The notes under the pieces: generated by a model
The model's input: the letters and a program-made list of their open reading frames with translations, nothing else
Database searches by the model: none
What the model was told of the DNA's origin: nothing
Source of the DNA: an uncultured Acidimicrobiales bacterium
Lineage (GTDB): Bacteria > Actinomycetota > Acidimicrobiia > Acidimicrobiales > SZUA-35
Direction of reading: 5' to 3'
Assembly (NCBI GenBank): GCA_938002965.1
Contig: CALKZY010000007.1
Location: 1 to 64,000, forward strand
DNA: 64,000 bases
Shown here: positions 24,712-35,613 of the stretch, piece after piece
Layout of the letters: each line of letters opens with the position of its first letter
Numbering within the stretch: position 1 is the first letter of the stretch
Translations under genes and position numbers: made by a program

Positions 24712-27237
24712 ATGGCAGTTGACCCGAAGAAATGGACCATCAAAACCAGTGAGGCGATTTCGGCCGCCATCGAGCGAGCCGGTGCCGACTCACATCCCGA
24801 GGTAACTCCCGATCACATCTTTTCCGCCTTGTTGAGCCAACCCGAGGGGGTGGTTCTTCCACTGCTTACCAAGGTCGAGCGCCCGGTGGCTTCGCTTCGC
24901 TCCGACACCGAGAAGGCGCTGGAAAACCTATCGAAAGCCTACGGAACCGAGCCTCGTTTGTCCCGACAAACCAATCGGGTCCTCAATGAGGCTGACTCGG
25001 TACGGGGCGAGCTGGGCGACGAGTACGTCTCGACCGAGCATTTGCTCTTGGCTTTGGCCAACCGCGACATGGGTGGCACCACGGCCGCTCGCATCGACGT
25101 CAATCGTCAGCAACTGTTGGAAGCACTGCAGGAGGTACGCGGCTCGCACCGCGTGACGAGTCAAAACCCCGAGGACCAGTTCCAGGCTTTGGAGAAGTAC
25201 GGTCAGGACCTGACAGAGGCGGCGCGGGCAGGCAAGCTTGATCCGGTCATTGGTCGTGACGACGAGATCCGTCGGGTTGTCCAAGTGCTCAGCCGACGGA
25301 CCAAGAACAATCCCGTCCTCATAGGTGAACCTGGCGTAGGCAAGACCGCCATCGCCGAAGGTTTGGCTCAGCGGGTGGTCGAAGGCGATGTGCCGGAGAG
25401 CCTCCGCAACCGTCGAGTGGTGTCATTGGACATCTCGGCCATGCTGGCCGGCGCCAAGTTTCGGGGCGAGTTCGAGGAACGACTCAAGGCGGTCTTAAAG
25501 GAAATCACCGACGCCGATGGTGAGGTCATCACCTTCATCGACGAAATGCACACTGTTGTTGGAGCCGGGGCCGGAGGTGAATCGGCCATGGACGCCTCCA
25601 ACATGTTGAAGCCCATGTTGGCCCGGGGTGAGCTGCGCATGGTTGGCGCCACCACCTTGGACGAGTACCGCAAGTACATCGAGAAGGACCCGGCATTAGA
25701 GCGTCGTTTCCAACAGGTCCTGGTTGGTGAGCCCAGCGTCGAAGATTCAATCGCTATTCTTCGGGGCCTCAAAGAGCGCTACGAAGTCCACCACGGTGTC
25801 CGTATCCAGGACTCGGCATTGGTGGCGGCTGCCACCCTTTCCGATCGGTATGTCACGGGTCGTTTTCTGCCGGACAAGGCCATCGACCTCATGGACGAGG
25901 CTGCCTCCAAGTTGCGCATCGAGATTGATTCGTTGCCGACCGAGATCGATGTGGTTGACCGTCGAATTCGCCAGCTGGAGATGGAGCAGGTGGCGCTGTC
26001 ATCGGAGACGGACTCGGGGTCGGTCGAGCGCTCAACTGAGATTGGTGCCGAGCTGGCTGACCTTGAGGAGCGGGCCACGGCCATGAGGGCTCATTGGCAG
26101 AACGAGAAGGATGCCATCGAGGCCATTCGCAGTCTGAAGGAAGAGGCTGACACACTCCAGCGCGAGTTGGAGCGGGAACCTGATCTGACGAAGGCGGCCG
26201 AAATTCGCTACGGCAAACTGCCCGAGATCGAAAAGCAGATCGAAGAGGCGTCGACGGTTCTGTCGGAATTGCAGGCCGAGGTCACCATGCTCAAAGAAGA
26301 GGTGGACGAGGAAGACATCGCCGAAGTTGTCTCACGTTGGACCGGTGTCCCGGTGAGCCGTCTGGTTGAGGGTGAGGCCCGCAAGCTGCTCCGCTTGGAA
26401 GAGGAGCTGCATCAGCGAGTCATCGGTCAAGATGATGCGGTCGTGGCGGTGGCATCGGCTATCCGCCGTAGTCGAGCTGGTTTGTCCGACGAGGGCAGGC
26501 CGATCGGTACCTTCTTGTTCCTGGGCCCCACCGGTGTTGGCAAGACTGAGCTGGCCCGTACTCTGGCCGACTTCTTGTTTGATGATGAGCGGGCCATGAT
26601 CCGCATCGACATGTCGGAGTACATGGAGAAGCACAGCGTTAGTCGCCTCATTGGTGCCCCTCCCGGCTACGTCGGCTATGACCAAGGCGGTCAATTGACC
26701 GAAGCAGTCCGACGCCGACCCTATGCCGTGGTCCTGCTGGATGAGGTGGAAAAGGCTCACCCCGATGTCTTCAACGTGTTGTTGCAACTGATGGACGACG
26801 GTCGCCTGACCGACGGGCAGGGACGCACGGTCGATTTCACCAACGTGGTGTTGATCATGACCTCCAACCTTCCCGGTGACCCCAAGGACTTCTTCCGTCC
26901 CGAGTTCATCAACCGGGTGGATGACATCGTCCGCTTCCGTGAGCTGACCGAGGATGACCTGATCAAGATCGTCGACATCCAGCTCAATCATCTGATTGCC
27001 CGTTTGGTCGATCGTCGGATTGAGGTTGACGTCACCGATGACGCCCGCAAACTGTTGGGTCGAATCGGCTATGACCCGGCCTTCGGTGCTCGGCCGTTGA
27101 AGCGGACCGTGCAAAAGGAGATCGCCGACCAGTTGGCGGTCATGATTCTTGAAGGTGACTTGGACGAAGGTGACAAGATTCGTATCGCCACCGAAGGCGA
27201 CGGCGAAGATGCAACCTTCACGTTCGCAACCACCTAG
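24712..27237 (+). CDS. clpB: Disaggregase ClpB (Hsp100)
   Basis: 841 residues from the ATG giving [15 protein letters not shown]. Order: Clp N domain with two repeats (to about 140), AAA+ module 1 with Walker A GEPGVGKT (Lys211) and IDEMH, a coiled-coil middle domain (about 400-510), and AAA+ module 2 with [11 protein letters not shown] (Lys611) and [15 protein letters not shown]. The C-terminal domain ends FATT. It threads aggregated proteins in concert with DnaK. The loop after IMTSNL is short compared with many ClpB proteins ([15 protein letters not shown]). GGAAGGAG lies 12 nt upstream of the start. Confidence 0.97.
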   Translation: MAVDPKKWTIKTSEAISAAIERAGADSHPEVTPDHIFSALLSQPEGVVLPLLTKVERPVASLRSDTEKALENLSKAYGTEPRLSRQTNRVLNEADSVRGELGDEYVSTEHLLLALANRDMGGTTAARIDVNRQQLLEALQEVRGSHRVTSQNPEDQFQALEKYGQDLTEAARAGKLDPVIGRDDEIRRVVQVLSRRTKNNPVLIGEPGVGKTAIAEGLAQRVVEGDVPESLRNRRVVSLDISAMLAGAKFRGEFEERLKAVLKEITDADGEVITFIDEMHTVVGAGAGGESAMDASNMLKPMLARGELRMVGATTLDEYRKYIEKDPALERRFQQVLVGEPSVEDSIAILRGLKERYEVHHGVRIQDSALVAAATLSDRYVTGRFLPDKAIDLMDEAASKLRIEIDSLPTEIDVVDRRIRQLEMEQVALSSETDSGSVERSTEIGAELADLEERATAMRAHWQNEKDAIEAIRSLKEEADTLQRELEREPDLTKAAEIRYGKLPEIEKQIEEASTVLSELQAEVTMLKEEVDEEDIAEVVSRWTGVPVSRLVEGEARKLLRLEEELHQRVIGQDDAVVAVASAIRRSRAGLSDEGRPIGTFLFLGPTGVGKTELARTLADFLFDDERAMIRIDMSEYMEKHSVSRLIGAPPGYVGYDQGGQLTEAVRRRPYAVVLLDEVEKAHPDVFNVLLQLMDDGRLTDGQGRTVDFTNVVLIMTSNLPGDPKDFFRPEFINRVDDIVRFRELTEDDLIKIVDIQLNHLIARLVDRRIEVDVTDDARKLLGRIGYDPAFGARPLKRTVQKEIADQLAVMILEGDLDEGDKIRIATEGDGEDATFTFATT

Positions 27238-27246
27238 CCTGGCTCC
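27235..27246 (+). promoter_or_regulatory. Leaderless promoter -10 of the aldo-keto reductase, overlapping the clpB stop
   Basis: TAGCCT at 27235-27240 contains the clpB TAG stop codon and lies 6 nt before the ATG at 27247. Confidence 0.5.
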
Positions 27247-28236
27247 ATGACAACCTCGACGACAAAGATGCCGTACCGCCACCTCGGACGTTCTGGACTG
27301 AAAGTCAGCGTGCTGTCGTTCGGGTCATGGGTTTCGTTCGGCACACAAATGGATGTCGACCAAGCCGAGGCCTGCATGGTCGAGGCTCGCAACCATGGCG
27401 TCAACTTCTTCGACAACGCCGAGGCGTACGCCGGCGGCAAGTCGGAGGAGCTAATGGGCGAGATCATCGAGCGACAGGGTTGGGCCCGCCACAGCTTTGT
27501 GGTCTCCTCCAAGTTCTTCTGGGGTATTCACGGGCCCGATGCCGAGAACGCCTTCAACACGTTGAACCGAAAGTACCTACTCGAAGCGATCGACCCTTCG
27601 CTCGAGCGGCTGAAGCTTGATCATCTGGATCTGATCTTCTGCCACCGAGCCGACCCCGACACCCCTATCGAGGAGACCGTGCGGGCAATGCACGAGATTG
27701 TCTCGTCGGGTAAGGCCCTGTACTGGGGTACATCGGAGTGGTCGGCCGACGAGGTCCGAGCGGCCTACGAGATCGCCGATCGTCACGGGTGGCACAAACC
27801 GGTGATGGAACAGCCCCAATACAACATGTTCAACCGGGACAAAGTGGAGACTGAGTTCAACCGTCTCTACCGCGACATCGATCTGGGACTGACAACGTGG
27901 TCGCCGTTGGCGTCGGGTCTTCTCACCGGCAAGTACATCGACGGGATTCCCGAGGACTCCCGGGCCGCGCTTGAAGGCTACGAATGGCTGGCCGACCAAA
28001 TGACTGACGAGTCACAGAACAATGTGGTCAAAGACTTGGCCGCTGTTGCTTCTGACCTCGACTGCACGCTGGCTCAGCTGGCCCTGGCTTGGTGTGCCTC
28101 GAACCCGAATGTCTCCACGGTGATCACCGGAGCCAGTCGGCCAGAGCAGGTCACGGAGAACATGAAGGCGATCGATGTCTTGGAGAAACTGAACGACGAT
28201 GTGTTGAATCGCATCGAGGCCATTCTGGCCCGCTAA
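27247..28236 (+). CDS. Aldo-keto reductase, AKR6-like (potassium channel beta-subunit type)
   Basis: 329 residues with an (alpha/beta)8 NADPH-dependent reductase fold. The N-terminus ([20 protein letters not shown]), [18 protein letters not shown] with the catalytic Tyr, SSKFFWG with the catalytic Lys, the [16 protein letters not shown] segment and [13 protein letters not shown] closely follow Kv-beta/AKR6 proteins. [12 protein letters not shown] near the C-terminus binds the cofactor phosphate. It should reduce aldehydes or ketones. No potassium channel gene is adjacent, so a channel partner is only a possibility. Confidence 0.88.
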   Translation: MTTSTTKMPYRHLGRSGLKVSVLSFGSWVSFGTQMDVDQAEACMVEARNHGVNFFDNAEAYAGGKSEELMGEIIERQGWARHSFVVSSKFFWGIHGPDAENAFNTLNRKYLLEAIDPSLERLKLDHLDLIFCHRADPDTPIEETVRAMHEIVSSGKALYWGTSEWSADEVRAAYEIADRHGWHKPVMEQPQYNMFNRDKVETEFNRLYRDIDLGLTTWSPLASGLLTGKYIDGIPEDSRAALEGYEWLADQMTDESQNNVVKDLAAVASDLDCTLAQLALAWCASNPNVSTVITGASRPEQVTENMKAIDVLEKLNDDVLNRIEAILAR

Positions 28237-28277
28237 AACGCCCGAATGAATCCAAACGGCTGGCCGCCGACTGGCGT

Positions 28278-29552
28278 CTAGTCTGTCTGCAACCTGCACT
28301 GGTCGATTCGAGCGGACAGAAACTCCTGCTCCGAAGCGTTGCCGGTGAGGTCGAGAGCGACTTGATAGGCAGCCTCAGCCTGAGGCCACCGGTGCAATTG
28401 ACGTAGCATGTCGGCTCGGGCGGCGTGAAAGTATCGGTACTGACCGAGTTCGTTGCCATGAGTTTCGCCTAGAGTGTTCAGCGCTTCGAGGCCGGCTGCC
28501 GGCCCAGAGGCCTTCGAGATGGCGGCGGCTCGGTTCAAAGCAACAACGGCTGTTGGCTCCAAGGCGAAGAGCAGGTCGTAGCATTCGACGATCTTCGACC
28601 AGTCGGTGGCTTCGGCAGTCGAGGCTTCAGCGTGGGCCAAGGCAATGTTGGCTTGCAGCTGATAAGACCCGATAAGTGGGCTGACCTTTTCGGCGTGGGA
28701 CAGGCGCTCCTGGCCGGCGCTGATCAACGACTGGTTCCATAGTGATCGGTCCTGGTCGGCCAGCAACACCAAGTGGCCGTCGTCGTCGACCCGCGCTGCC
28801 CGCCGGGCGTCGCTCAAGTTAAGGAGCGCGCTCAGAGACAACGCTTCGGGTTGTTCCGGCAGCAGGTCGGCCAACAAGTCGGACAACCATCGGGCCTCGT
28901 CACACAGATCGCCGCGGATCAGCGATGTAGCGTCGGCAGCCGAGTGACCTTCGGTGTAGATCAAATAGACAACCGCCAACACCGACTCCAGTCGATCGTC
29001 GAGCGCATCGGCGTCGGGCACGGTGAAGGGAACACCGGCATCACGGATCTTTGTCTTGGCTCGAACTAATCGTTTGGCCATCGTCGCTTCAGGCATAAGG
29101 AATGCGGCCGCGATTTGTCGGGTAGAGAGTCCGCAAACCTGGCGAAGGGTCAAGGCGACTTGTGCCTCCTGATTGAGCGACGGGTGGCAGCAGCCGAAGA
29201 TTAAGGCCAGCTGATCGTCGACCAGTTGGTGGCCCTCGTCGTCTGAGGCCGGATCGAGTGAGGCGGCGGCAAACCATCCGCTGGTGGCCTGATCAGCCGC
29301 CATGGAGTCCATCTTGCGCCGTAGGTCGGCATTGCGACGGATGGTGTCGATAGCTCGACGTCGAGCCGTTGTCATTAGCCAGGCCCCGGGCCGATCAGGG
29401 GTTTGTCCGGGGCGCCACTTATTGGCCGCTTCGATGAAGGCCTGCTGTGTTGCGTCCTCGGCCAGGTCGACATCACCCAGCTCTCGCACCAGGGTGGCCA
29501 CCACTTTGGGCCACTCGTCGGCGAAGAGCTGGGCGACGATCGACTGATTCAC
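28278..29552 (-). CDS. ECF RNA polymerase sigma factor, ECF42-like with C-terminal extension
   Basis: 424 residues. Sigma region 2 occupies the first 90 residues (DLAEDATQQAFIEAANKW, WLMTTARRRAIDTIRR). Region 4 lies about 130-185 (LTLRQVCGLSTRQIAAAFLMPEATMAKRLVRAK). A long TPR-like helical extension fills the rest, as in ECF42/DUF6596 sigma factors. No anti-sigma factor is seen. The neighbour immediately upstream encodes a YCII/DGPF protein, the usual partner of this family. GTG start; the bases before it contain a perfect 14-bp direct duplication (TTCACTGCTGGTCG, 29548-29575). Confidence 0.88.
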   Translation of the reverse strand: MNQSIVAQLFADEWPKVVATLVRELGDVDLAEDATQQAFIEAANKWRPGQTPDRPGAWLMTTARRRAIDTIRRNADLRRKMDSMAADQATSGWFAAASLDPASDDEGHQLVDDQLALIFGCCHPSLNQEAQVALTLRQVCGLSTRQIAAAFLMPEATMAKRLVRAKTKIRDAGVPFTVPDADALDDRLESVLAVVYLIYTEGHSAADATSLIRGDLCDEARWLSDLLADLLPEQPEALSLSALLNLSDARRAARVDDDGHLVLLADQDRSLWNQSLISAGQERLSHAEKVSPLIGSYQLQANIALAHAEASTAEATDWSKIVECYDLLFALEPTAVVALNRAAAISKASGPAAGLEALNTLGETHGNELGQYRYFHAARADMLRQLHRWPQAEAAYQVALDLTGNASEQEFLSARIDQCRLQTD

Positions 29553-29581
29553 TGCTGGTCGTTCACTGCTGGTCGACCGAC

Positions 29582-29932
29582 CTAGCCGAGTTCCATGATG
29601 GGTCGAACTTCAACCGAACCGTATGGAGCAAGGGGAACTTTGGCCGCCCATTCGGTGGCCTGATCGATGTTGTCGACGTCGATCATGTAGTAGCCGCCGA
29701 GGGTCTCCTTCGTTTCGGCGAACGGGCCATCGGTTGACATTGTTTTGCCGTCCCGAACCTGAACGGTGGTGGCTGTGTCGATGCCGTGCAGCGGCTCGCC
29801 GCCGATTAAGGCTCCGGCCTCCTGCAGTTGTTGGGTGTAGGCGAACCACTCTTGCATCTCGGCGGCGTGCTCGGGTGTTCCCGGGGCCGGCCCGACATCG
29901 GCGGCGCTGTAAAGAAGAAGCATGTATCGCAT
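29582..29932 (-). CDS. YCII-related (DGPF domain) protein
   Basis: 116 residues from the ATG at 29932, preceded by GAGGAGA. The ferredoxin-like YCII fold is recognised by MRYMLLLYS, the family motif DGPFAETKETLGGYYMIDVD and the ending VEVRPIME. These small proteins are habitually encoded next to ECF42-type sigma factors, as here, and are thought to take part in sensing or signalling; the ligand is unknown. The 29-base gap to the sigma gene suggests co-transcription. Confidence 0.88.
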   Translation of the reverse strand: MRYMLLLYSAADVGPAPGTPEHAAEMQEWFAYTQQLQEAGALIGGEPLHGIDTATTVQVRDGKTMSTDGPFAETKETLGGYYMIDVDNIDQATEWAAKVPLAPYGSVEVRPIMELG

Positions 29933-30075
29933 GGTGAGTCTCCTCAGTCGTTGGTCACTCCGATCGATAGCGGAGTGAGCTGAGCGTTCCGAGCCGTTCT
30001 CGGAATCGGTTTCGCCAACACGTCGAATGGCGAGAGTCGTTCTGGACATCTTTTCAGATATTTCCTTCGGTTGCC

Positions 30076-30516
30076 TCAGGTTCGGCTAAACACCCTCGGG
30101 TTGCCGGTGATAATCAGGAAGCCGCAAAGCAGAAGCCATCCGAGGGCCAACCCGATAGCCAGCATGGCTGAGGGGGAGTGGACGGCCATCCCCGGCAACT
30201 GATCCGCGGCGTAGAGGCCCGGGCCAAGAGCACTTAGCAAAACAGGTCCCCGGCGGCCCAGGGCTTCCCTCTTGATCATCAGGAGATGGATACCGCCGCC
30301 GACGACCGACACGCCGGCCATCATTGCACCGACGACTACGCCCAGACCGTCGAATGCCTCACCGGTCGAGGCCAGGTCGTCAGCCACCACCTTCAGGCCG
30401 ACGGCCACGCCGGCAAGCGAGACCACGATCAGCCCAGCAATGCCGATGCGCCAAAGAACTCTGGCGATGTCGTGGAGCTGTTGGTTTGGGTCTTTCACCG
30501 TGTCAATTCGGTTCAT
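30076..30516 (-). CDS. Small integral membrane protein of unknown function
   Basis: 146 residues from the ATG giving MNRIDTVKDPNQQLHD. Four hydrophobic helices can be seen: about 20-41, 57-78 (LGVVVGAMMAGVSVVGGGIHLL), 86-105 and 113-138 (AMLAIGLALGWLLLCGFLII). A loop between helices 1 and 2 is polar. I do not recognise the family. The upstream in-frame codons to 30591 look non-coding. It is divergent from the carboxylate-amine ligase and close to the YCII gene, but no functional link is evident. Confidence 0.65.
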   Translation of the reverse strand: MNRIDTVKDPNQQLHDIARVLWRIGIAGLIVVSLAGVAVGLKVVADDLASTGEAFDGLGVVVGAMMAGVSVVGGGIHLLMIKREALGRRGPVLLSALGPGLYAADQLPGMAVHSPSAMLAIGLALGWLLLCGFLIITGNPRVFSRT

Positions 30517-30663
30517 GTGTCCAGTGTCGAACACAGAGGCCTTGACGCCCATCGGGGGTATCCCCCAAATCCCGTCGGGGGTTCTCACCACTGATCCGGT
30601 TTGACGGCCATTGCGGTGTTGCCGCAGGCTGGAAGGCGCGGGCCCGCAACGAAAGGCGGACCC

Positions 30664-31860
30664 ATGACATCCACGTTCATGCCAACTTCGAGTGGTCGGT
30701 CATCGTCGAGAACCGATGCCGACGCGCCGCTAACAGTCGGTGTGGAGGAGGAATACTTGCTGGTTGATCCGGCAACCGGCGAGCTGGTGTCGGATGCTTC
30801 GGTGCAAGCTGCGGTGGTGGCCCGGGTGAAGTCGGCAGTTCCCAGCGAGGTTGGTTTTGCCACGCCGGAGTTCTTGAGAGCTCAGATTGAGGTCGGAACC
30901 GGGGTTTGCCACAGCATTGGTCAACTCGGTCGCTGTCTTCGAAGTCTGCGTTCCGAGGCGGCCGAAGCGGCTGATGCCCACGGTCTAGCCATCATCGCTT
31001 CGTCTACCCACCCAATGGCGGTGGCCACCGACCTGCCTCACACTGAGGCCGACCGCTACCATTCCCTGGCTGATGACCTCCAAGAAGTGGCTCGTCGCAT
31101 GGTGATTTGCGGGATGCACGTCCACGTCGGAATCGAGGACCCGGAACACCGGATCGATCTCCTGGGTCAGGTGGCCTATTTCCTGCCCCACCTGTTGGTC
31201 CTCACTACCAGTTCGCCGTTTTGGGAAGGCCGGGACACCGGGCTCAAGTGCTATCGCCTGGCAGTCTTCGACGAGCTTCCCCGCACCGGTCTGCCAGAAC
31301 GCTTCGAGTCGTGGAGTGAGTACGAACGTCACGTTCAGGCGCTGATTAGAGCCGGCGCCATCGAGGACGTCTCCAAAATCTGGTGGGATATTCGCCCCCA
31401 CGGGTTGTACCCGACCTTGGAAATGCGGATCGCCGACATCTGCACCCGGCTGTCCGACGGCTTAGCGGTGGCGGCCATGTTCCAATGCATGATCTCCATG
31501 TTGCAGCGGCTTCGATCCTCCAATCAACGATGGCGAACCTACGCAAACATGTTGATCGACGAGAACCGCTGGCGGGCTCAACGTTATGGCGCTGACGAGG
31601 GCCTGATCGATTTCGGTCTGGGGGCCATCGTGCCGTATGACAATCTTCTTGAGGAGCTACTGGAGATGTTGCTACCCGATGCCGAACGGTTGGGTTGCGT
31701 GGAGGAGCTACTGCACGCCCGAGTGATCATGGAGCGAGGCACTAGCGCTGACCATCAACTGGCGGTGTACGAGTCCAGGCGGGCGGCGGGCGCAAGTGAC
31801 GAACAGGCTCTACAGTCGGTCATTGGCTGGCTTGTTGAAGCAACTATGGCCGATGTCTAG
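30664..31860 (+). CDS. Glutamate-cysteine ligase family 2 (YbdK-type carboxylate-amine ligase)
   Basis: 398 residues of the GCS2 family. Diagnostic segments are TVGVEEEYLLVDPATGEL at the N-terminus with the metal/ATP-binding acidic cluster, EVGTGVCHSIGQL, GMHVHVGIEDPEHRIDL, and WWDIRPHGLYPTLEMRIADICTRL. Members form an amide bond between glutamate and an amine at ATP cost; several act as gamma-glutamylcysteine synthetases. No glutathione, mycothiol or ergothioneine genes are adjacent, so the product is uncertain. The start at 30664 has AAGGCGG upstream; an earlier TTG at 30601 is less likely. Confidence 0.85.
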   Translation: MTSTFMPTSSGRSSSRTDADAPLTVGVEEEYLLVDPATGELVSDASVQAAVVARVKSAVPSEVGFATPEFLRAQIEVGTGVCHSIGQLGRCLRSLRSEAAEAADAHGLAIIASSTHPMAVATDLPHTEADRYHSLADDLQEVARRMVICGMHVHVGIEDPEHRIDLLGQVAYFLPHLLVLTTSSPFWEGRDTGLKCYRLAVFDELPRTGLPERFESWSEYERHVQALIRAGAIEDVSKIWWDIRPHGLYPTLEMRIADICTRLSDGLAVAAMFQCMISMLQRLRSSNQRWRTYANMLIDENRWRAQRYGADEGLIDFGLGAIVPYDNLLEELLEMLLPDAERLGCVEELLHARVIMERGTSADHQLAVYESRRAAGASDEQALQSVIGWLVEATMADV

Positions 31861-31933
31861 CCCATTCGACCCTGTTTGGGCTGCTCCGATGTCAGTCTCT
31901 TGCCATTTTGGCTAACGGCTTTTCAGGATTTGG

Positions 31934-31945
31934 TAGCATCAAAAG
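31934..31945 (+). promoter_or_regulatory. Leaderless promoter -10 of purA
   Basis: TAGCAT at 31934-31939, 6 nt before the GTG at 31946. Confidence 0.5.
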
Positions 31946-33226
31946 GTGCCAGCGACGATCGTTTTGGGAACCCAGTGGGGCGACGAGGGGAAAGGGAAGT
32001 TCACCGATCTCCTCTCGAAGGAAATGTCAATGGTCGTCCGCTATCAGGGCGGCCACAATGCCGGACACACTCTGGTGGTCGATGGCGAGACGTTCGCCTT
32101 GCAGTTGGTGCCCAGCGGCGTTCTGTACGACCACATTGTGCCCGTCATCGGCAACGGTGTCGTGGTGGACCCGTTTGTCCTGTTGGCCGAGGTCGACATG
32201 CTACGCCGCCGTGGCATCACCACCGATGAATTGAGGGTCTCGGGCAACGCCCATCTCATCATGCCTTACCACCAGCAGCTGGACGCTTTGCACGAGCGCC
32301 ACCTGGGCAAGTCGAAGCTCGGCACAACCAAGCGTGGTATTGGTCCGGCTTATGCGGATAAGTCAATGCGACTCGGCGTGCGCATGCAGGACCTGTTGGA
32401 CGAGTCGATCTTCCGGGAGAAGCTCCGGGGCACCTTAACTCACACCAATAAGGTCTTGACCCGAGTGTTCAATCGGCTGCCCGTTGACCCCGACGCTCTG
32501 GCCGACAAGGTGCTGTCGGAATGTCTGGAGCCGCTGGCTCCCTACATCGCCGACACCACCAACTTGATCCACGACGCCCTGGAAGCCGACCAACACGTTC
32601 TATTCGAAGGTGCCCAGGCCACCTTCCTTGACCTGGATCACGGAACCTATCCGTTTGTGACCTCCTCCAATCCCACTGCTGGCGGCGCCTGTACGGGCAC
32701 CGGTGTAGGTCCTCGCCACATCGATCGAATAATCGGTGTGGCCAAGGCGTACTGCACCAGAGTTGGTGCTGGTCCGTTTCCCACCGAGTTGCACGACGAC
32801 TATGGCAACAAGATGGTTGATATCGGCCGGGAGTACGGCACTAACACCGGGCGTCGCCGCCGAGCTGGCTGGTTTGATGCCGTGATGCTTCGCCACGCTG
32901 TTCGACTGAACAGCCTGACCGAGATGGCGGTTACCAAGATCGACATCCTCGACACGTTTGACACGGTCAAGTTGTGTGTCGCCTACGAAATCGATGGAGA
33001 ACGCACCGAAAAACTGCCTTATCACCAAAGCGAGGTGCACAAGGCAGTTCCCGTGTACGAAGAGTTCCCTGGTTGGAAGACGAGTCTGGCTGCCTGCCGA
33101 TCAGCGAAGGATCTGCCGGCAGAGGCCATGCGCTTCCTGGAAGCTCTAGAGCAGCGGGTTGGAGTTCCGATCTCGCTGCTGTCAACCGGTCCGGGCCGTG
33201 AGGAATATCTCGACCTGCGGGACTAG
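31946..33226 (+). CDS. purA: Adenylosuccinate synthetase
   Basis: 426 residues. The N-terminal GTP-binding loop reads [14 protein letters not shown], followed by [11 protein letters not shown] and the [14 protein letters not shown] segment. Further on are [27 protein letters not shown] and [15 protein letters not shown]. It joins IMP and aspartate with GTP hydrolysis, the first committed step to AMP. The GTG start is supported by the -10 box. Its stop overlaps the stop of the convergent zinc-binding protein gene (CTAG). purB, the next AMP-pathway gene, lies 0.86 kb downstream. Confidence 0.97.
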   Translation: MPATIVLGTQWGDEGKGKFTDLLSKEMSMVVRYQGGHNAGHTLVVDGETFALQLVPSGVLYDHIVPVIGNGVVVDPFVLLAEVDMLRRRGITTDELRVSGNAHLIMPYHQQLDALHERHLGKSKLGTTKRGIGPAYADKSMRLGVRMQDLLDESIFREKLRGTLTHTNKVLTRVFNRLPVDPDALADKVLSECLEPLAPYIADTTNLIHDALEADQHVLFEGAQATFLDLDHGTYPFVTSSNPTAGGACTGTGVGPRHIDRIIGVAKAYCTRVGAGPFPTELHDDYGNKMVDIGREYGTNTGRRRRAGWFDAVMLRHAVRLNSLTEMAVTKIDILDTFDTVKLCVAYEIDGERTEKLPYHQSEVHKAVPVYEEFPGWKTSLAACRSAKDLPAEAMRFLEALEQRVGVPISLLSTGPGREEYLDLRD

Positions 33227-33996
33227 CGGGCAGTGAACGGATCCTGATTGAGATCGGGAACCGCCGCCTCGCTCCAATCGGCTTCGGGTGTCGGCTTGGC
33301 CAGCGTCGGCTGAGCGTAACTAGCCTTATCCTGCTCAGGAAGCGGCTCCCAATCTGCCTGCCCGGCCCCATCAATCTCTGATTGTTCGAGCTCGTCTTCG
33401 TCTAGCTCCGGCCATGCGTCGGGTCCGGCTGTCTCGACCTCTTGGGATAGGCTCGGCGTGTGCTCAACGACCGGTTGCTCGCCGCCTCGTCGCTTGGGGC
33501 CCTTCGATGGTTCAGCTGCCGGGTCGGAGCCGCCTCGACGGATCTGGTCGAGTTTGTGGACTGCGGAGTCGTCGGCGAATGCTGCTTTGGGTGACTTCTT
33601 GGTTCGAGTGATGCCCACTCCAGGTCGCCCTTGCGACGCATTGGGCTTCTTGCCGGAACCATCGCCCGGTAGGAAACCGGCGGCCATGGCGTTGAGCTTG
33701 CCTCGGATGCCGCCAGCATCATCGCGGATCCACTCGGTGTCATCGGCGGTTGCCTGATCCTCGACGGGCTCTTGAGGATGTAAAGCCGCTCGTCTGGCGG
33801 CAACAGTTGACTTGTCGCCACGAATTTGTGTTTTGCTGCTTCCTCGGACCCCTGACATGGTGAGGGCGCAATCCCGGCAGATCGGCTCGGGCCGGGAGCG
33901 GACAGTCGTCACGCATCCGGTGCAGATATCCGCGTAGCAGACCCCACAGACGTCCGCTGCTTGCTCAAAGGGGTGGAACTCACACTGACCGGCCAT
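33223..33996 (-). CDS. B-box-like zinc-binding protein with long polar tail
   Basis: 257 residues from the ATG giving MAGQCEFHP. The first 45 residues hold a Cys/His pattern ([24 protein letters not shown]) typical of a B-box-type zinc finger. The remainder is Lys/Pro/Glu/Asp-rich and probably disordered, with no transmembrane helix seen. AAGG precedes the ATG. It lies between purA and purB, opposite in direction. Function unknown; a protein-interaction role is inferred. Confidence 0.7.
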   Translation of the reverse strand: MAGQCEFHPFEQAADVCGVCYADICTGCVTTVRSRPEPICRDCALTMSGVRGSSKTQIRGDKSTVAARRAALHPQEPVEDQATADDTEWIRDDAGGIRGKLNAMAAGFLPGDGSGKKPNASQGRPGVGITRTKKSPKAAFADDSAVHKLDQIRRGGSDPAAEPSKGPKRRGGEQPVVEHTPSLSQEVETAGPDAWPELDEDELEQSEIDGAGQADWEPLPEQDKASYAQPTLAKPTPEADWSEAAVPDLNQDPFTAR

Positions 33997-34084
33997 AGAC
34001 CTTGTCCCAAATGGTGGTGGATACGCTGATTGGCGTGCAGCTACGCACACCTACAGCTAGAAGATCGACATCTAGAAGGCAACC

Positions 34085-35506
34085 TTGACCGCTGCGTACC
34101 CAAATATTCTTGCCAGCCGCTATGCCAGCAACGAGATGGTTTCGATTTTCGATCCTGTCAACCGGATTCGTCTGGAGCGGACCTTCTGGATCACGGTCCT
34201 CGAAGCGCAGCGGCAGCTCGGCCTATCAGTGGACCAGAGTGTTTTGAACGACTATCGGAGCGTGATCGAGGATGTCGACCTCGATTCGATCGCTGAACGT
34301 GACCGTGTTCTTAAGCATGACGTAAAGGCTCGCCTGGAAGAATTCAATGATCTAGCCGGCCATCAGGAGATCCACAAGGGGCTGACCAGTCGAGATCTCA
34401 CTGAGAACGTTGAGCAGCTGCAGATCAAACAGGCTTTGGCTCTCGTTGAGCGCAGAATGGTGGCGCTGTTGGCCGCTCTGGCGGAGACGGCGGCCGCTTA
34501 CGGAGATTTGACGATTGTTGGTCGGACCCACAACGTGCCAGCTCAGCCGACGACGATGGGAAAGCGTTTAGCCCAGATCGGCGAGGAGCTGTTGGTCGGC
34601 TTTCGAGCTCTGAGCCACTTGATGAACGACCTACCGCTGCGTGGAATCAAAGGCCCTGTTGGAACGCAGCAGGACCAAGTAGATCTACTAGGAAACCCTA
34701 AGCAGGTTGAAAGCCTGGATCGTTTGGTCGCTGAATCGCTCGATTTCGAGCACCTTTACTCCGCCGTGGGCCAGGTGTATCCACGATCTCAGGACTTGGC
34801 CGTCGTTTCTCAACTGGTCCAGTTGGCTTCAGCTCCAGCGAATTTGGCACTGTCGGTTCGTTTGATGGCCGGTCACAACTTGGTCACCGAGGGCTTTGTC
34901 GAGGGTCAGGTGGGATCGTCGGCCATGCCGCACAAGATGAACACTCGTTCCTGTGAGCGGATCAACGGCCTGTTTACCGTTCTCAGAGGCTATTTGACGA
35001 TGGCCGCCGGACTGGCCGGTGATCAATGGAACGAGGGTGACGTCTCTTGTTCGGTGGTTCGGAGGGTAGTGATCCCCGACGCGTTCTTTGCCTTTGACGG
35101 ACTCTGTGAGACAACCTTTGCTGTCTTGAGCGGTTTCGGCCCGTTCCCAGAGGTCATCGATCGGGAGGTGCGCGAGTACCTCCCATTTCTGGCTACGACG
35201 AAGATGCTTATGTTGGCGGTCAAGCAAGGGATTGGACGCGAGGACGCCCATCGGATCATCAAGAACCACGCTGTCTCCACTGCGCTTGACATGCGCGAGG
35301 GCAAGGCCGATGGTTCTGACCTGGTTGTCCGCTTGGGTTCAGATCCGGAGTTTCCGGCTTCCAGTGACGCCTTGTGGTCGTCGATCAGCGACCCGAGATC
35401 ACTAGTTGGTACGGCGGATGAACAGGTACGGCGGTTCTGTTCTGAAGTTTCAGAGTTAGTCGGAGAGCGGCCTGAGAGCAGTTATCGGGGAGCCGAGATT
35501 CTCTAG
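34085..35506 (+). CDS. purB: Adenylosuccinate lyase
   Basis: 473 residues of the fumarase/aspartase superfamily. Features are YPNILASRYAS at the N-terminus, HKGLTSRDLTENVEQ, VGRTHNVPAQPTTMGKR with the catalytic His, and the flexible signature loop GSSAMPHKMNTRSCERI with the catalytic Ser. It cleaves adenylosuccinate to AMP and SAICAR to AICAR. The start is TTG with AGAAGG upstream. Together with purA it supplies the AMP branch, though the two are separated by an opposing gene. Confidence 0.96.
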   Translation: MTAAYPNILASRYASNEMVSIFDPVNRIRLERTFWITVLEAQRQLGLSVDQSVLNDYRSVIEDVDLDSIAERDRVLKHDVKARLEEFNDLAGHQEIHKGLTSRDLTENVEQLQIKQALALVERRMVALLAALAETAAAYGDLTIVGRTHNVPAQPTTMGKRLAQIGEELLVGFRALSHLMNDLPLRGIKGPVGTQQDQVDLLGNPKQVESLDRLVAESLDFEHLYSAVGQVYPRSQDLAVVSQLVQLASAPANLALSVRLMAGHNLVTEGFVEGQVGSSAMPHKMNTRSCERINGLFTVLRGYLTMAAGLAGDQWNEGDVSCSVVRRVVIPDAFFAFDGLCETTFAVLSGFGPFPEVIDREVREYLPFLATTKMLMLAVKQGIGREDAHRIIKNHAVSTALDMREGKADGSDLVVRLGSDPEFPASSDALWSSISDPRSLVGTADEQVRRFCSEVSELVGERPESSYRGAEIL

Positions 35507-35613
35507 GCCGATAGCGGCCCGTGACCAAAACCTGCGGTGCCCACACCCGATGGTGGTTGTTCGGGTGTGGATCCGCTTGCGTCGTCGGTCACGTCGCTGG
35601 CAACAAAGAGTTG

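Noticed and set aside
27577..27999. 140-codon minus frame inside the aldo-keto reductase gene
   Set aside because: Antisense to conserved AKR6 motifs; no initiation signals.
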